From the NCBI RefSeq assembly GCF_004634425.1, contig NZ_SBJL01000002.1, positions 920,374 through 984,373 on the forward strand: DNA of 64,000 nucleotides, written 5' to 3'. Below are positions 58,183 through 64,000 of the stretch, in pieces. Numbering within the stretch: position 1 is the first letter of the stretch; each line of letters opens with the position of its first letter. This stretch comes from Vitreimonas flagellata. GTDB lineage: Bacteria > Pseudomonadota > Alphaproteobacteria > Caulobacterales > Aquidulcibacteraceae. The notes below the pieces were generated by a model, which did not search any database, was not told the origin of the DNA, and saw only the letters and a program-made list of their open reading frames with translations. The position numbers were made by a program, and so were the translations under genes.

Positions 58183-58200
58183 TTGGTTTGCTCCTCGGTT

Positions 58201-58218
58201 CGAAGCGTCATCGCTTCG
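58201..58218 (-). promoter_or_regulatory. 5' UTR hairpin before micropeptide copy D
   Basis: CGAAGCG (58201-58207) and CGCTTCG (58212-58218) pair perfectly with a 4-base loop. Flanking TGCTC/GAGCA extends the stem across part of the GAGGAGC ribosome site on the minus strand. The loop and flanks differ from copy 1 while pairing is kept. Confidence 0.6.
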
Positions 58219-58290
58219 ATGAGCAAACCTACCCAAGGGCGGCGCTTATCGCCGTGACCGAGGGCACACCTCAATTCTTCGGCCAACGGT

Positions 58291-58404
58291 GGTCTTCGGC
58301 GACGGCGTGCCGAATTGACGGGCAGGGCGGGAGCGGCTGGTTTTTGGCGGGCCGGTCATTCGAGAAATATTGCTGAGCGCCGGGCCGTGGCCCATCGCGG
58401 ACGT
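58291..58404 (-). repeat. Dispersed intergenic repeat, instance 1
   Basis: Member of a repeat family of about 110 bp. Shared blocks in plus orientation: TCTTCGGCGACGGCGTGCC, AATTGACGGGCA, GCCGG-CATTCG and a GGCCCAT-GCGGACG end. This copy carries the variant core CATTCGAGAAATATTGCT also found in instance 6. It lies downstream of the micropeptide module and runs to the start of the ORF at 58404. Confidence 0.75.
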
Positions 58405-58772
58405 TGGCCTGCAATGCCGACATCAGTAGTTTAGGTTCATGTCTGAGCCGACCATTTCCCTCGCTGGTTAATTCGTTTCTCGTCAGTAAGGGTTGCGCCG
58501 CGTGTCGCCATGTGATGGAGGGAGCGCCGGTCCTTCTGTTCGTGCACGAGGTGCGCGGCGGCCTTCAAATGCTCTGCGGCGCAGCGGATCACGTGGAGGC
58601 TGACCGTCGTTGGGTGCACTTGCATCACGTGCTTGATGCCCAGCCCGATCTGCTTGAGCTACCTACCGTCGATTTCGGACAAGAGGCGGAGCGAGATAGT
58701 CAAGGAGGCAGATGGCGGGTTGCACAAAGCCCGATCTGGCCTGGCGCTCTCGACGAGACCGCGCCGAATTGA
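58404..58772 (+). CDS. Hypothetical protein ending inside a repeat
   Basis: A frame of up to 122 codons with a convincing central segment (GCAACRHVMEGAPVLLFVHE, LQMLCGAADHVEADRRWVHL, then PDLLELPTVDFGQEAERDSQ). The pattern CxxC..H..G..V..VxH followed by a C-G pair suggests a small conserved soluble protein, but I cannot name the family. The TTG start at 58404 is doubtful; an ATG at 58439 is out of frame and stops early, so the N-terminus may be damaged. The last eight codons lie in repeat instance 2, which supplies the stop. Confidence 0.5.
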   Translation: MACNADISSLGSCLSRPFPSLVNSFLVSKGCAACRHVMEGAPVLLFVHEVRGGLQMLCGAADHVEADRRWVHLHHVLDAQPDLLELPTVDFGQEAERDSQGGRWRVAQSPIWPGALDETAPN

Positions 58773-58860
58773 CGGGCAAGAAGCGAGCGACGGGTTTCGA
58801 GTGCGCCGGCCATTCGGAAAAAATGTCGGATGGCGCATGGCTTGGCCCATTGCAGACGCT
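58748..58860 (-). repeat. Dispersed intergenic repeat, instance 2
   Basis: Copy of the same family, with the palindromic core CCATTCGGAAAAAATGTCGGATGG (one mismatch in the 7-bp arms) and the GGCCCATTGCAGACG end. It overlaps the 3' end of the ORF at 58404. Read on the minus strand one frame is open throughout (SHAPSDIFSEWPAHSKPVAR). Confidence 0.8.
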
Positions 58861-58897
58861 TTCGACCTATACTTGATTGCGCGTTTGGGGGACCGAG

Positions 58898-59224
58898 ATG
58901 ACCACGCAATCGTTCGATCACGGAGTAAAGCATTTTGATGCGTACATCGGTTTCATCACCGTAGTGCTTGGCGACGCACCTGATCGTTGGATCAGAGAAG
59001 ACTTCTTGACGGAAGAGCAACAGCTCAATCTAGAAAGAGCTTTCGAAATACTGCGGACTAAATTCCATCTCGTGGAGGAGCGACTAGAGCGACGTAGTGC
59101 TGCGCCGAAAATACTTGAAACGCTTGAGCGTTGCTATGCCGCGTATAAGGCGGGAGATGGTCGCCAGGGTGCCTTTCTAATCCAGGACTTTGAGGAACTG
59201 ATCCTAAAAAATACGCGACGCTAG
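58898..59224 (+). CDS. Hypothetical small helical protein
   Basis: A 108-residue soluble protein (start MTTQSFDHGVKHF), mostly helical and charged, with EEQQLNLERAFEILRTKF and LETLERCYAAYKAGDGRQGAF. The ATG follows a GGGGGAC ribosome site. No family recognised. It is flanked on both sides by repeat copies. Confidence 0.6.
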   Translation: MTTQSFDHGVKHFDAYIGFITVVLGDAPDRWIREDFLTEEQQLNLERAFEILRTKFHLVEERLERRSAAPKILETLERCYAAYKAGDGRQGAFLIQDFEELILKNTRR

Positions 59225-59236
59225 AACGCCGAATGG

Positions 59237-59350
59237 CGGTCTTCGGCGAGCGCGCGCCGAATTGACGGGCAGAGCGCGAGCGACGAGTTTCGAGCGTGGC
59301 GGCCATTCGGAAAAAATGTCGAATGGCGCATGGCTGGCCCATTCCCGCCG
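59237..59350 (-). repeat. Dispersed intergenic repeat, instance 3
   Basis: The best preserved copy: TCTTCGGCGAGCGCGCGCC, AATTGACGGGCAGAGCGCGA, and the perfect palindromic core CCATTCG-N10-CGAATGG followed by GCGCATGGCTGGCCCATT. It begins about 13 bases after the stop of the 58898 gene. The minus-strand frame reads SHAPFDIFSEWPPRSK and continues through ALPVNSARARRR. Confidence 0.85.
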
Positions 59351-59384
59351 CTCGGGTTGGTGGCCCTGCCGACGAAGACGAAGG

Positions 59385-60328
59385 CTAATCCAGCGTTGCG
59401 ATCCAATCGGTGACGACGCGCGCATAAAGATCTGGATCTTGAGCGTGCATGAAGTGACCCATTTCCGGAAAGGATTGGTAGTCAAACCGCTGACCATTGG
59501 CTTTCACCAGATGCCGACACGCGCCGCCTGCTCGTCCGAAAGTGCGCCGGCAAAGAGGCCCGTTTGTGGTTCGACGCCGCGGAAGTGATGCGTCAACAGC
59601 ACTGGCGTTTTCACCTGCGCAAGCATGCGCGCGTGATTGCAGCTCGCGAACATCGTTCCTTCGATGCATGCTCTCGCCCACTCTGGGTCATACTCCTTCA
59701 GCATCTGCGGTGGCGAAGCGGGATCATATGGCCTGGCTGCGAGCATCGGCGGCATAGTTGTTTTGACCGCCGTCACGAAACCGGCCCAATCTCCCACGGA
59801 CCATTGATCGCCAAGGTACTTCGAGAATGCCGTAAACATCAGCGATACAAGGCTTTCGTGGTGCTTGTGACCACAACTTGTCTTGTGCTCGGCGCCGAAC
59901 AGCGGCGGGTCTTCGAGGAGCGCTGCGCGTACGAGTCCAGGCGGTGCATAGGCAGAAAGCCACGCCGACAGCACGCCCCCTGAAGAAAGTCCGCACACGA
60001 TCGTCGGACTCCGGATGACGGCTGGTATGAATCGCACGAGGTCGTTGCCGATATTGTCGACGGTGTAGCGGCCGGGCGTGCGAGTGCTGCGGCCTTGGCC
60101 GCGCAAATCCACCGCGTAGAGGCGGAAACGGTCTTCAAGCCGTTTCATCGCCTGCTCGTAGCCCCACCATGACTCGGTCTGTCCGGGCACAAGCAAAAGC
60201 GCGGGCGCCGATTCTGGTCCGGTGACCGCGTAATTCATTGTGACTTCGCCGAGATCAACGAGGTGCTCCGCATATCCATGCGAAACGAAGATGTCCGTTG
60301 GAAACAAGACGCTTGAGGGCGTGCTCAT
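59385..60328 (-). pseudogene. Alpha/beta hydrolase broken by a one-base frameshift
   Basis: The N-terminal 270 residues (start MSTPSSVLFPTDIF) form an alpha/beta hydrolase: LLLVPGQTESWWGYEQAM, AVDLRGQGRSTRT, nucleophile CGLSSGG, and LLTHHFRG. The frame ends at a TGA at 59504-59506 after EQAARVGIW. The next frame continues exactly where the family would (RHLVKANGQRFDYQSFPEMG, HFMHAQDPDLYARVVTDWIATLD) and supplies the catalytic His in MGHFMH. Loss of one C in a GTCCGG near 59514-59518 would explain it. Either a recent pseudogene or a sequencing error. Confidence 0.82.
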
Positions 60329-60420
60329 GATCGTCGCCAGCTCCGTTAAATCTGGAAGGCGCTGCAAGTCCGCCCAGAAGCGGGCCAAATAAGGGCTTAA
60401 GCGAAGGCCACCGCCCGAGG

Positions 60421-60475
60421 CCGTTCGAGCGGGAAGGGCGCTAGCGGCAGGTTTCGAGCGGGCCGGCCAATCACC
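60421..60475 (-). repeat. Dispersed intergenic repeat, instance 4 (partial)
   Basis: A truncated copy keeping GCGGCAGGTTTCGAGCG and GGCCGGCCAAT but lacking the palindromic core arms. On the minus strand it reads DWPARSKPAASALPARTA, matching the frame of the other copies. It lies upstream of the frameshifted hydrolase. The rest of 60329-60663 holds no gene; a 7-bp hairpin (CGCTGCC/GGCAGCG, 60630-60651) abuts the next gene. Confidence 0.55.
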
Positions 60476-60663
60476 GTTCTTGTCGCTTTGGCCTAAGCTG
60501 GCCCTTTTCAAGTCGGTCGGCGATCCCAGCCTGGATGCGGCGGTCTGGCGCGCTCGCTATGGAGAATGTGTGCCGTGGCGATCGGGTCGAATAGCGATTT
60601 CGTTAGCCGCTGCAACTACGCTAAAGAATCGCTGCCGGCGTGCGGGCAGCGATGGAGGCGTCA

Positions 60664-61128
60664 GTGCGGGTTTTGGGGGCGGTTCTCTGCGCAGCGGCGT
60701 TGTTGGCTTGCGAAGAACAGCAAAGTCCAGCCTTCATGGGGCCAGACGTAGACGCGTTGCGAACGCGACACGGCGCTCTTGCAGAGGCGCTAGCAGGGAA
60801 AGACTCCGGGGCAGCCGCGGAATTCTACGACCGAGGCAATGCGATCTACGAGCCTTTATTCGTTCGCGGAAGACCGCATGTCGGGATCGAGCTGACCAAC
60901 GAGAGCCTTTTCGCAGATCCGAACGGGTCCATTCAATTCCTTCACACCGAGTTTGAAACTTCCGGGACGTTGGCGGTTTCTCGTGGTGAGTGCATCGTCA
61001 TCCGTACCGATCCATCCTCAGGTGACGCCATCGAAATGCATGGCTACTGCATGACTTCATGGCGACGCGGTGAAGATAATTTATGGCGAGTGGCTTGGGA
61101 AAGTCGAAACGTCGCGCCGGCGCGTTAG
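60664..61128 (+). CDS. NTF2/SnoaL-like lipoprotein
   Basis: The 154-residue product starts at GTG 60664, set by GGAGG five bases upstream, giving a textbook lipoprotein signal (RVLGAVLCAAALLAC). An ATG at 60652 is possible but sits against a hairpin. The mature part has a SnoaL/DUF4440-like pattern: DALRTRHGALAEALAGKDSGAAAEFYDRGNAIYEP and a final NLWRVAWESRNVAP. Such cone-shaped domains bind small ligands or are enzymes; role unknown. Confidence 0.68.
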   Translation: MRVLGAVLCAAALLACEEQQSPAFMGPDVDALRTRHGALAEALAGKDSGAAAEFYDRGNAIYEPLFVRGRPHVGIELTNESLFADPNGSIQFLHTEFETSGTLAVSRGECIVIRTDPSSGDAIEMHGYCMTSWRRGEDNLWRVAWESRNVAPAR

Positions 61129-61349
61129 CTCGATGCCGACGCTCTGCGCGACGGTCCAATTCGAGGCGTGCAGGAGGTCACCGACTTCGAAGGTTCGAGT
61201 CGAACATGCATCGCCGACAATCAACGCGCCGTTCGCAAGGCGGCACGTCGGATCATTATCGAGCGACTGAACGGTCTGTTTGCCAGTGGTGAAGATACGA
61301 GATGGGTATTGGTTCGACCGCACGTCGAATAATGATACTGGTCGGCGGC

Positions 61350-61463
61350 TGGTCTCGGCGACGGCGTGCCGGATCGACGGGCACGGCGCGAGCGACGGCT
61401 TTCGAGCGCGCCGGCCATTCGGAAAAGATGTCGAATGGCGCATGGCTGGCCCTTTGCGGTCGT
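61350..61463 (-). repeat. Dispersed intergenic repeat, instance 5
   Basis: Well preserved copy: GTCTCGGCGACGGCGTGCC, GACGGGCACGGCGCGAGCGA, perfect core CCATTCG-N10-CGAATGG (loop GAAAAGATGT), then GCGCATGGCTGGCCC. The minus-strand frame SHAPFDIFSEWPARSK is open. It separates two small lipoprotein genes. Confidence 0.85.
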
Positions 61464-61569
61464 TCGTAACTCCATCAGAATTGGCTGACGCCGTTGGGAC
61501 GTCTACTCAATCGGCGTGCAGTCAGCGAGACGCCCTTGGATCGAGTTAATTGATGGAGCAGGAGCTGTG

Positions 61570-62028
61570 ATGCGCCCGCACCTGCTATTCTTTGCACTGG
61601 TCGCGGGTGTGCTTTCCGCCGGCTGCGACCGGTCTGCAGGGCCAACTCCGTCAGTTGAGTTTTGCCAACTCGATCAGCATTCCGATGGCGATTCAATCCG
61701 TGCCAGAGCGCATTTGGTGATTAGTGCTCATGGCTGGTTCCTCGTCGACGCGGCGTGCCCCGATCGCACCATTGATTGGCGAAATACCGATGAACTTCGC
61801 GCAAAGGAATACTATCATGAGCTGGAATCTGTCGCGTGGGCGACCCTGTTCGACAGCTCTGGACCACCGCAGGACCTCTTAGTTGAATTCACTGGGGTGT
61901 TGCGCTGGCAGCCACAGATGTCGCGACTCCGTGTCGACGTGCACGGCGTTGATGCGTTTGCAGTGGCTGCAGCCGCGCTACCCTACGTCGATGAACGCGG
62001 CGATTTGAGTGCGGAGCCACCGGAATAG
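61570..62028 (+). CDS. Hypothetical lipoprotein
   Basis: A 152-residue product with lipobox SAGC (MRPHLLFFALVAGVLSAGC) and an AGGAG ribosome site five to six bases before the ATG. The mature part has cysteines in EFCQLDQH and AACPDRT and an acidic, Trp-containing middle; no family recognised. The following 172 bp (62029-62200) contain only a ribosome site plus ATG at 62184 whose frame runs into repeat instance 6. Confidence 0.65.
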   Translation: MRPHLLFFALVAGVLSAGCDRSAGPTPSVEFCQLDQHSDGDSIRARAHLVISAHGWFLVDAACPDRTIDWRNTDELRAKEYYHELESVAWATLFDSSGPPQDLLVEFTGVLRWQPQMSRLRVDVHGVDAFAVAAAALPYVDERGDLSAEPPE

Positions 62029-62200
62029 TGTTCTCGGGGATCCCGCGACCGGGATAAGTGGTTTGGCGATGCGCATTGATCTCAAAGTGAGGGATCAAAG
62101 AGACGGATGTCTGCAATCGATGCGGTGGACGGCCCTCCACTCCAGCCGGTGGCGTAAGCTCCCAGTTTCAGCCGGAGGAGAGCCATGAGCCAGGTAGTCA

Positions 62201-62277
62201 CGATCGGCAGGTGTAGAGCGCGTCAGTCATTCGAGAAATATTGCTTAGCGCCGGGCCGTGGCCCACAGCGGTCGTTT
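62201..62277 (-). repeat. Dispersed intergenic repeat, instance 6 (partial)
   Basis: Half copy of the variant type of instance 1: CATTCGAGAAATATTGCTTA, then GCGCCGGGCCGTGGCCCACAGCGGTCGTT. The 5' half (GGCGACGGCGTGCC block) is missing. It ends at the stop of the AAA ATPase gene. Confidence 0.75.
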
Positions 62278-63082
62278 AGTTTTCCCGTTCTTCTTCATCT
62301 TCCGCATCCAACATAATGCCCGCCATGAAGCCGTCGGGATTGAGCGCGAAAGACCGCGTCATGCGAAAATGCTGTGTGTTGTGAAATTCGATCGGCGCCA
62401 AGCCCGCTTCCGAGATTTCCAAAAGTGACGCTGAGGGGTAGGCCATGATCATAGGTGAATGCGTGGCGATGATGACCTGGGACTCGCCGCGCTGCTCGAG
62501 CCGTCGCAGCATTTTTAAGAACTCGACTTGCCATTGCGGCGAGAGGGCGGCCTCGGGCTCGTCCATCAGGTAGATGCCTCGCGACCCGAAGCGGTTCTCG
62601 AAAACAGCCATGAAGGACTGACCGTGACTGCGCTTGCGCATGGAGACGCCTCCATACGGACCGTACGCGTCGCCGCCTTCGCGGGCCAACTGGTCGATCA
62701 CGTCTACGAAGCTGAAGAACGTTTCAGCGCGGAAGAAAAAGCCCTGGGTCACCTTGGGCATCCAGCTGAAGCGCAGAAACCGCGAGAGGAGTTCGTCTTC
62801 AGCCGTTCGATGCGCCACGTTCTTGGTGCCCCCAGTAAGAGCAAGGCCGCAGTGCGCCGCAATCGCTTCCAATATCGTCGACTTCCCTGACCCATTGGCG
62901 CCCACAAGGATTGTGATGGGTTTCGTGATCTCCAGATCGAAGCCGGCGCGAAAAGCGGGCAGATCGAGCGGGTGGCGCGCCTGCGCCTCCGACGGAATGT
63001 GGTCCAAAAGACTGATGCGCCGGAGGTAGGGCGGCTTTGAACTACTTGGGCGATGTCTTCTTGCCACGGGCCACTCCCACAT
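62276..63082 (-). CDS. AAA family ATPase (COG3910-like, SMC/ABC type)
   Basis: A 268-residue single-domain ABC-class ATPase without membrane spans. Walker A is GANGSGKST, the signature position has SMRKRSHGQSF, Walker B is GIYLMDEPEAALSP and the switch His is in IIATHSPMI. Related stand-alone ATPases often act with nucleases or in DNA repair and defence, but no partner gene is adjacent. The start is uncertain: ATG 63082 lies inside the end of another minus-strand frame. Confidence 0.83.
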   Translation of the reverse strand: MWEWPVARRHRPSSSKPPYLRRISLLDHIPSEAQARHPLDLPAFRAGFDLEITKPITILVGANGSGKSTILEAIAAHCGLALTGGTKNVAHRTAEDELLSRFLRFSWMPKVTQGFFFRAETFFSFVDVIDQLAREGGDAYGPYGGVSMRKRSHGQSFMAVFENRFGSRGIYLMDEPEAALSPQWQVEFLKMLRRLEQRGESQVIIATHSPMIMAYPSASLLEISEAGLAPIEFHNTQHFRMTRSFALNPDGFMAGIMLDAEDEEEREN

Positions 63083-63133
63083 TGGCGATCATCGTTGCGA
63101 ATGCCAGTAGCGCAAGGCCCTTGGCGAATGTCG
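63042..63133 (-). pseudogene. Remnant of a small membrane protein fused to a repeat
   Basis: A minus frame ending at 63042 reads ATFAKGLALLAFATMIANVG and VARGKKTSPK, a membrane span plus basic tail that looks like a genuine C-terminus. Upstream it runs in frame straight into repeat instance 7 and meets a stop with no start codon, so the 5' part seems lost or replaced by the repeat. Confidence 0.35.
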
Positions 63134-63245
63134 CATTTCGGCGACGGCGTGCCGATTTGAAGGGCTGGGCACGATCGGCAGCTTTGGAGAGTGTTGGCCA
63201 TTCGAGAAAAATGTCGAACGGCGCGCGTCTGGCCCAAAACAGACA
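63134..63245 (-). repeat. Dispersed intergenic repeat, instance 7
   Basis: A diverged copy: TTTCGGCGACGGCGTGCC, GCCATTCGAGAAAAATGTCGAACGGC (core arms with mismatches) and TCTGGCCCA. The minus frame is still open, reading APFDIFLEWPTLSK and KSARRRR. Confidence 0.75.
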
Positions 63246-63306
63246 TCAGCGAATGCTCGTCGAGCGCGGCGGCTTGGGCTACGCTACCCTCCCATGAGAG
63301 GCGCAC

Positions 63307-63849
63307 GTGCTTAGGATTTCGGTCGTCATAGTGGTGTGTTTGGCCGCGGCGTCTTGTGCCCCGCCGGGTGTCCCAAGTGGCTCATCCTGGGAGTACGAAC
63401 TGAAGGTGGGGTCGGTTTGGCATTGGCAACGCACTCTTGCGAGTGGCTGCGCTTCCTGGACTGCGACAAGTGACTGGGCGTCTGTGCATCTTTCCGCCGA
63501 CTCCGCGAACTGCGACGCCGGGCGCGGAGTGACATTCTTCACTGGCTCAGACGCACTCATTTTCGAAAACTATTGGCCTAATCCGGGTCACTCGGGCGGC
63601 AACCCTTGTCCCCACCAGCTCTCAGCAACACAGATTGCGGAGCTGGGTCCGCTCACAGAGGAAGCGCTTGCCGCGAGCGTCACAGCCGCAGAGCGGCGAA
63701 TACTTCATCGCGTCAAGCAACGACTCGGCAACGTGGACGGCGCCGCCCTCATGACTGACGTGCTCGGATGGTGCAGCGATCTTACACCGGAAGATTATGG
63801 ACCGGCTGGGTCCACTCGGCGACAGGACACTTGGCAAGGCGGTCGCTAG
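63307..63849 (+). CDS. Hypothetical lipoprotein
   Basis: A 180-residue product beginning at GTG 63307 with GAGAGG upstream; the nearby ATG at 63295 is out of frame. Lipobox ASC (LRISVVIVVCLAAASC). The mature part has cysteines in SGCASW, SANCDAG, NPCPHQ and GWCSD, suggesting disulfides. No family recognised. The presumed group II intron starts 29 bp after its stop. Confidence 0.65.
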   Translation: MLRISVVIVVCLAAASCAPPGVPSGSSWEYELKVGSVWHWQRTLASGCASWTATSDWASVHLSADSANCDAGRGVTFFTGSDALIFENYWPNPGHSGGNPCPHQLSATQIAELGPLTEEALAASVTAAERRILHRVKQRLGNVDGAALMTDVLGWCSDLTPEDYGPAGSTRRQDTWQGGR

Positions 63850-63878
63850 CTGCGTGCGCGCCCATGTCCGCTTTCGGC

Positions 63879-64000
63879 GTGCGCCGTGCAAAGGCGGCGC
63901 TTTCCAGTGGGTGCAAGCCCCACCCGGCAGATGCTCCAGCCGGAAGCGATCGGAGCAGACAGGGAGGTAACGAACTGGCTGAAGCCTTCGATAATCGTGT
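63879..64000 (+). mobile_element. 5' end of a group II intron (truncated by window edge)
   Basis: From 63879 the sequence begins GTGCG, the bacterial group II 5' splice consensus. It continues with a GTGGGTGCAAGCCCCAC hairpin (63907-63923), CCGGC/GCCGG stem (63924-63942) and AGCAGACAGGGAGGTAACGA, an order I recognise from domain I of alphaproteobacterial group II introns that carry a reverse transcriptase/maturase. The rest of the ribozyme and any RT gene lie beyond the edge. Confidence 0.68.

Noticed and set aside
61081..61349. Minus frame with protein-like stretch GALIVGDACSTRTFEVGDLL
   Set aside because: It overlaps the end of the well-supported lipoprotein gene, has no start outside the repeat at 61350 and no known family. 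It may be a gene fragment, but support is too thin.

Overview
The window is high-GC, densely coded DNA that looks like an alphaproteobacterial chromosome, most likely a Caulobacterales or Hyphomonadaceae-type organism. This is an inference from gene families and gene order: a split F1 ATP synthase operon beside priA, the proB-proA-nadD-rsfS-rlmH-envC-ctpA block, a CC0125/CC1285-type lipoprotein, a Usg-like protein, a CC_3452-like secreted protein and a SDHAF4-like protein. No ribosomal RNA or other strong taxonomic marker is present.

Region 1 (0.2-43.6 kb) is core chromosome. It holds priA, an SDR oxidoreductase, small secreted and membrane proteins, a TerC protein, a TrmO-like protein and an MHS-type MFS transporter. 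The F1 operon atpH-atpA-atpG-ohr-atpD-(Pro-rich ORF)-atpC follows, with an Ohr-type peroxidase gene inside it. A metallophosphoesterase comes next, then a long minus-strand run: alpha/beta hydrolase, rppH, divergent polysaccharide deacetylase, ctpA, EnvC-like factor, rlmH, rsfS, nadD, proA, proB and obgE. After these come tamB-tamA and htpX, then kup, a Sel1-prolyl hydroxylase fusion, argG, PRC-barrel and KTSC proteins, a Tat-exported serine hydrolase, a hemolysin III family protein, a LysE exporter, a Usg-like protein, a lipoprotein and a TraB/GumN protein.

Region 2 (43.7-48.9 kb) is an accessory island starting at a tRNA-Arg(CCG). It carries a tandem pair of 30-residue hydrophobic peptide genes, a small Cys-rich ORF, a membrane-anchored protein and a compact two-gene anti-phage system. 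That system is a CapV-like patatin phospholipase translationally coupled to a CD-NTase, which is a minimal type I CBASS. A degenerate tRNA-Gly(CCC)-like sequence and small unique proteins follow.

Region 3 (49.0-56.8 kb) has two secreted proteins, one with 25-residue repeats. It then has a histidine kinase, a large autotransporter and a LuxR-type response regulator, all on the minus strand and each preceded by a GC-rich inverted repeat.

Region 4 (56.8-64 kb) is accessory. It has orphan lipoproteins, a second near-identical copy of the 30-residue peptide pair with its hairpin and terminator, a one-base frameshifted hydrolase and an AAA ATPase. At least seven copies, some partial, of an undescribed intergenic repeat of about 110 bp with a palindromic core lie between 58.3 and 63.2 kb, all in one orientation. 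The right edge (from about 63,879) looks like the 5' end of a group II intron cut off by the window.

The most interesting signals are the four-copy micropeptide module with a possible Shine-Dalgarno-masking hairpin, the dispersed repeat family, and the two-gene CBASS.
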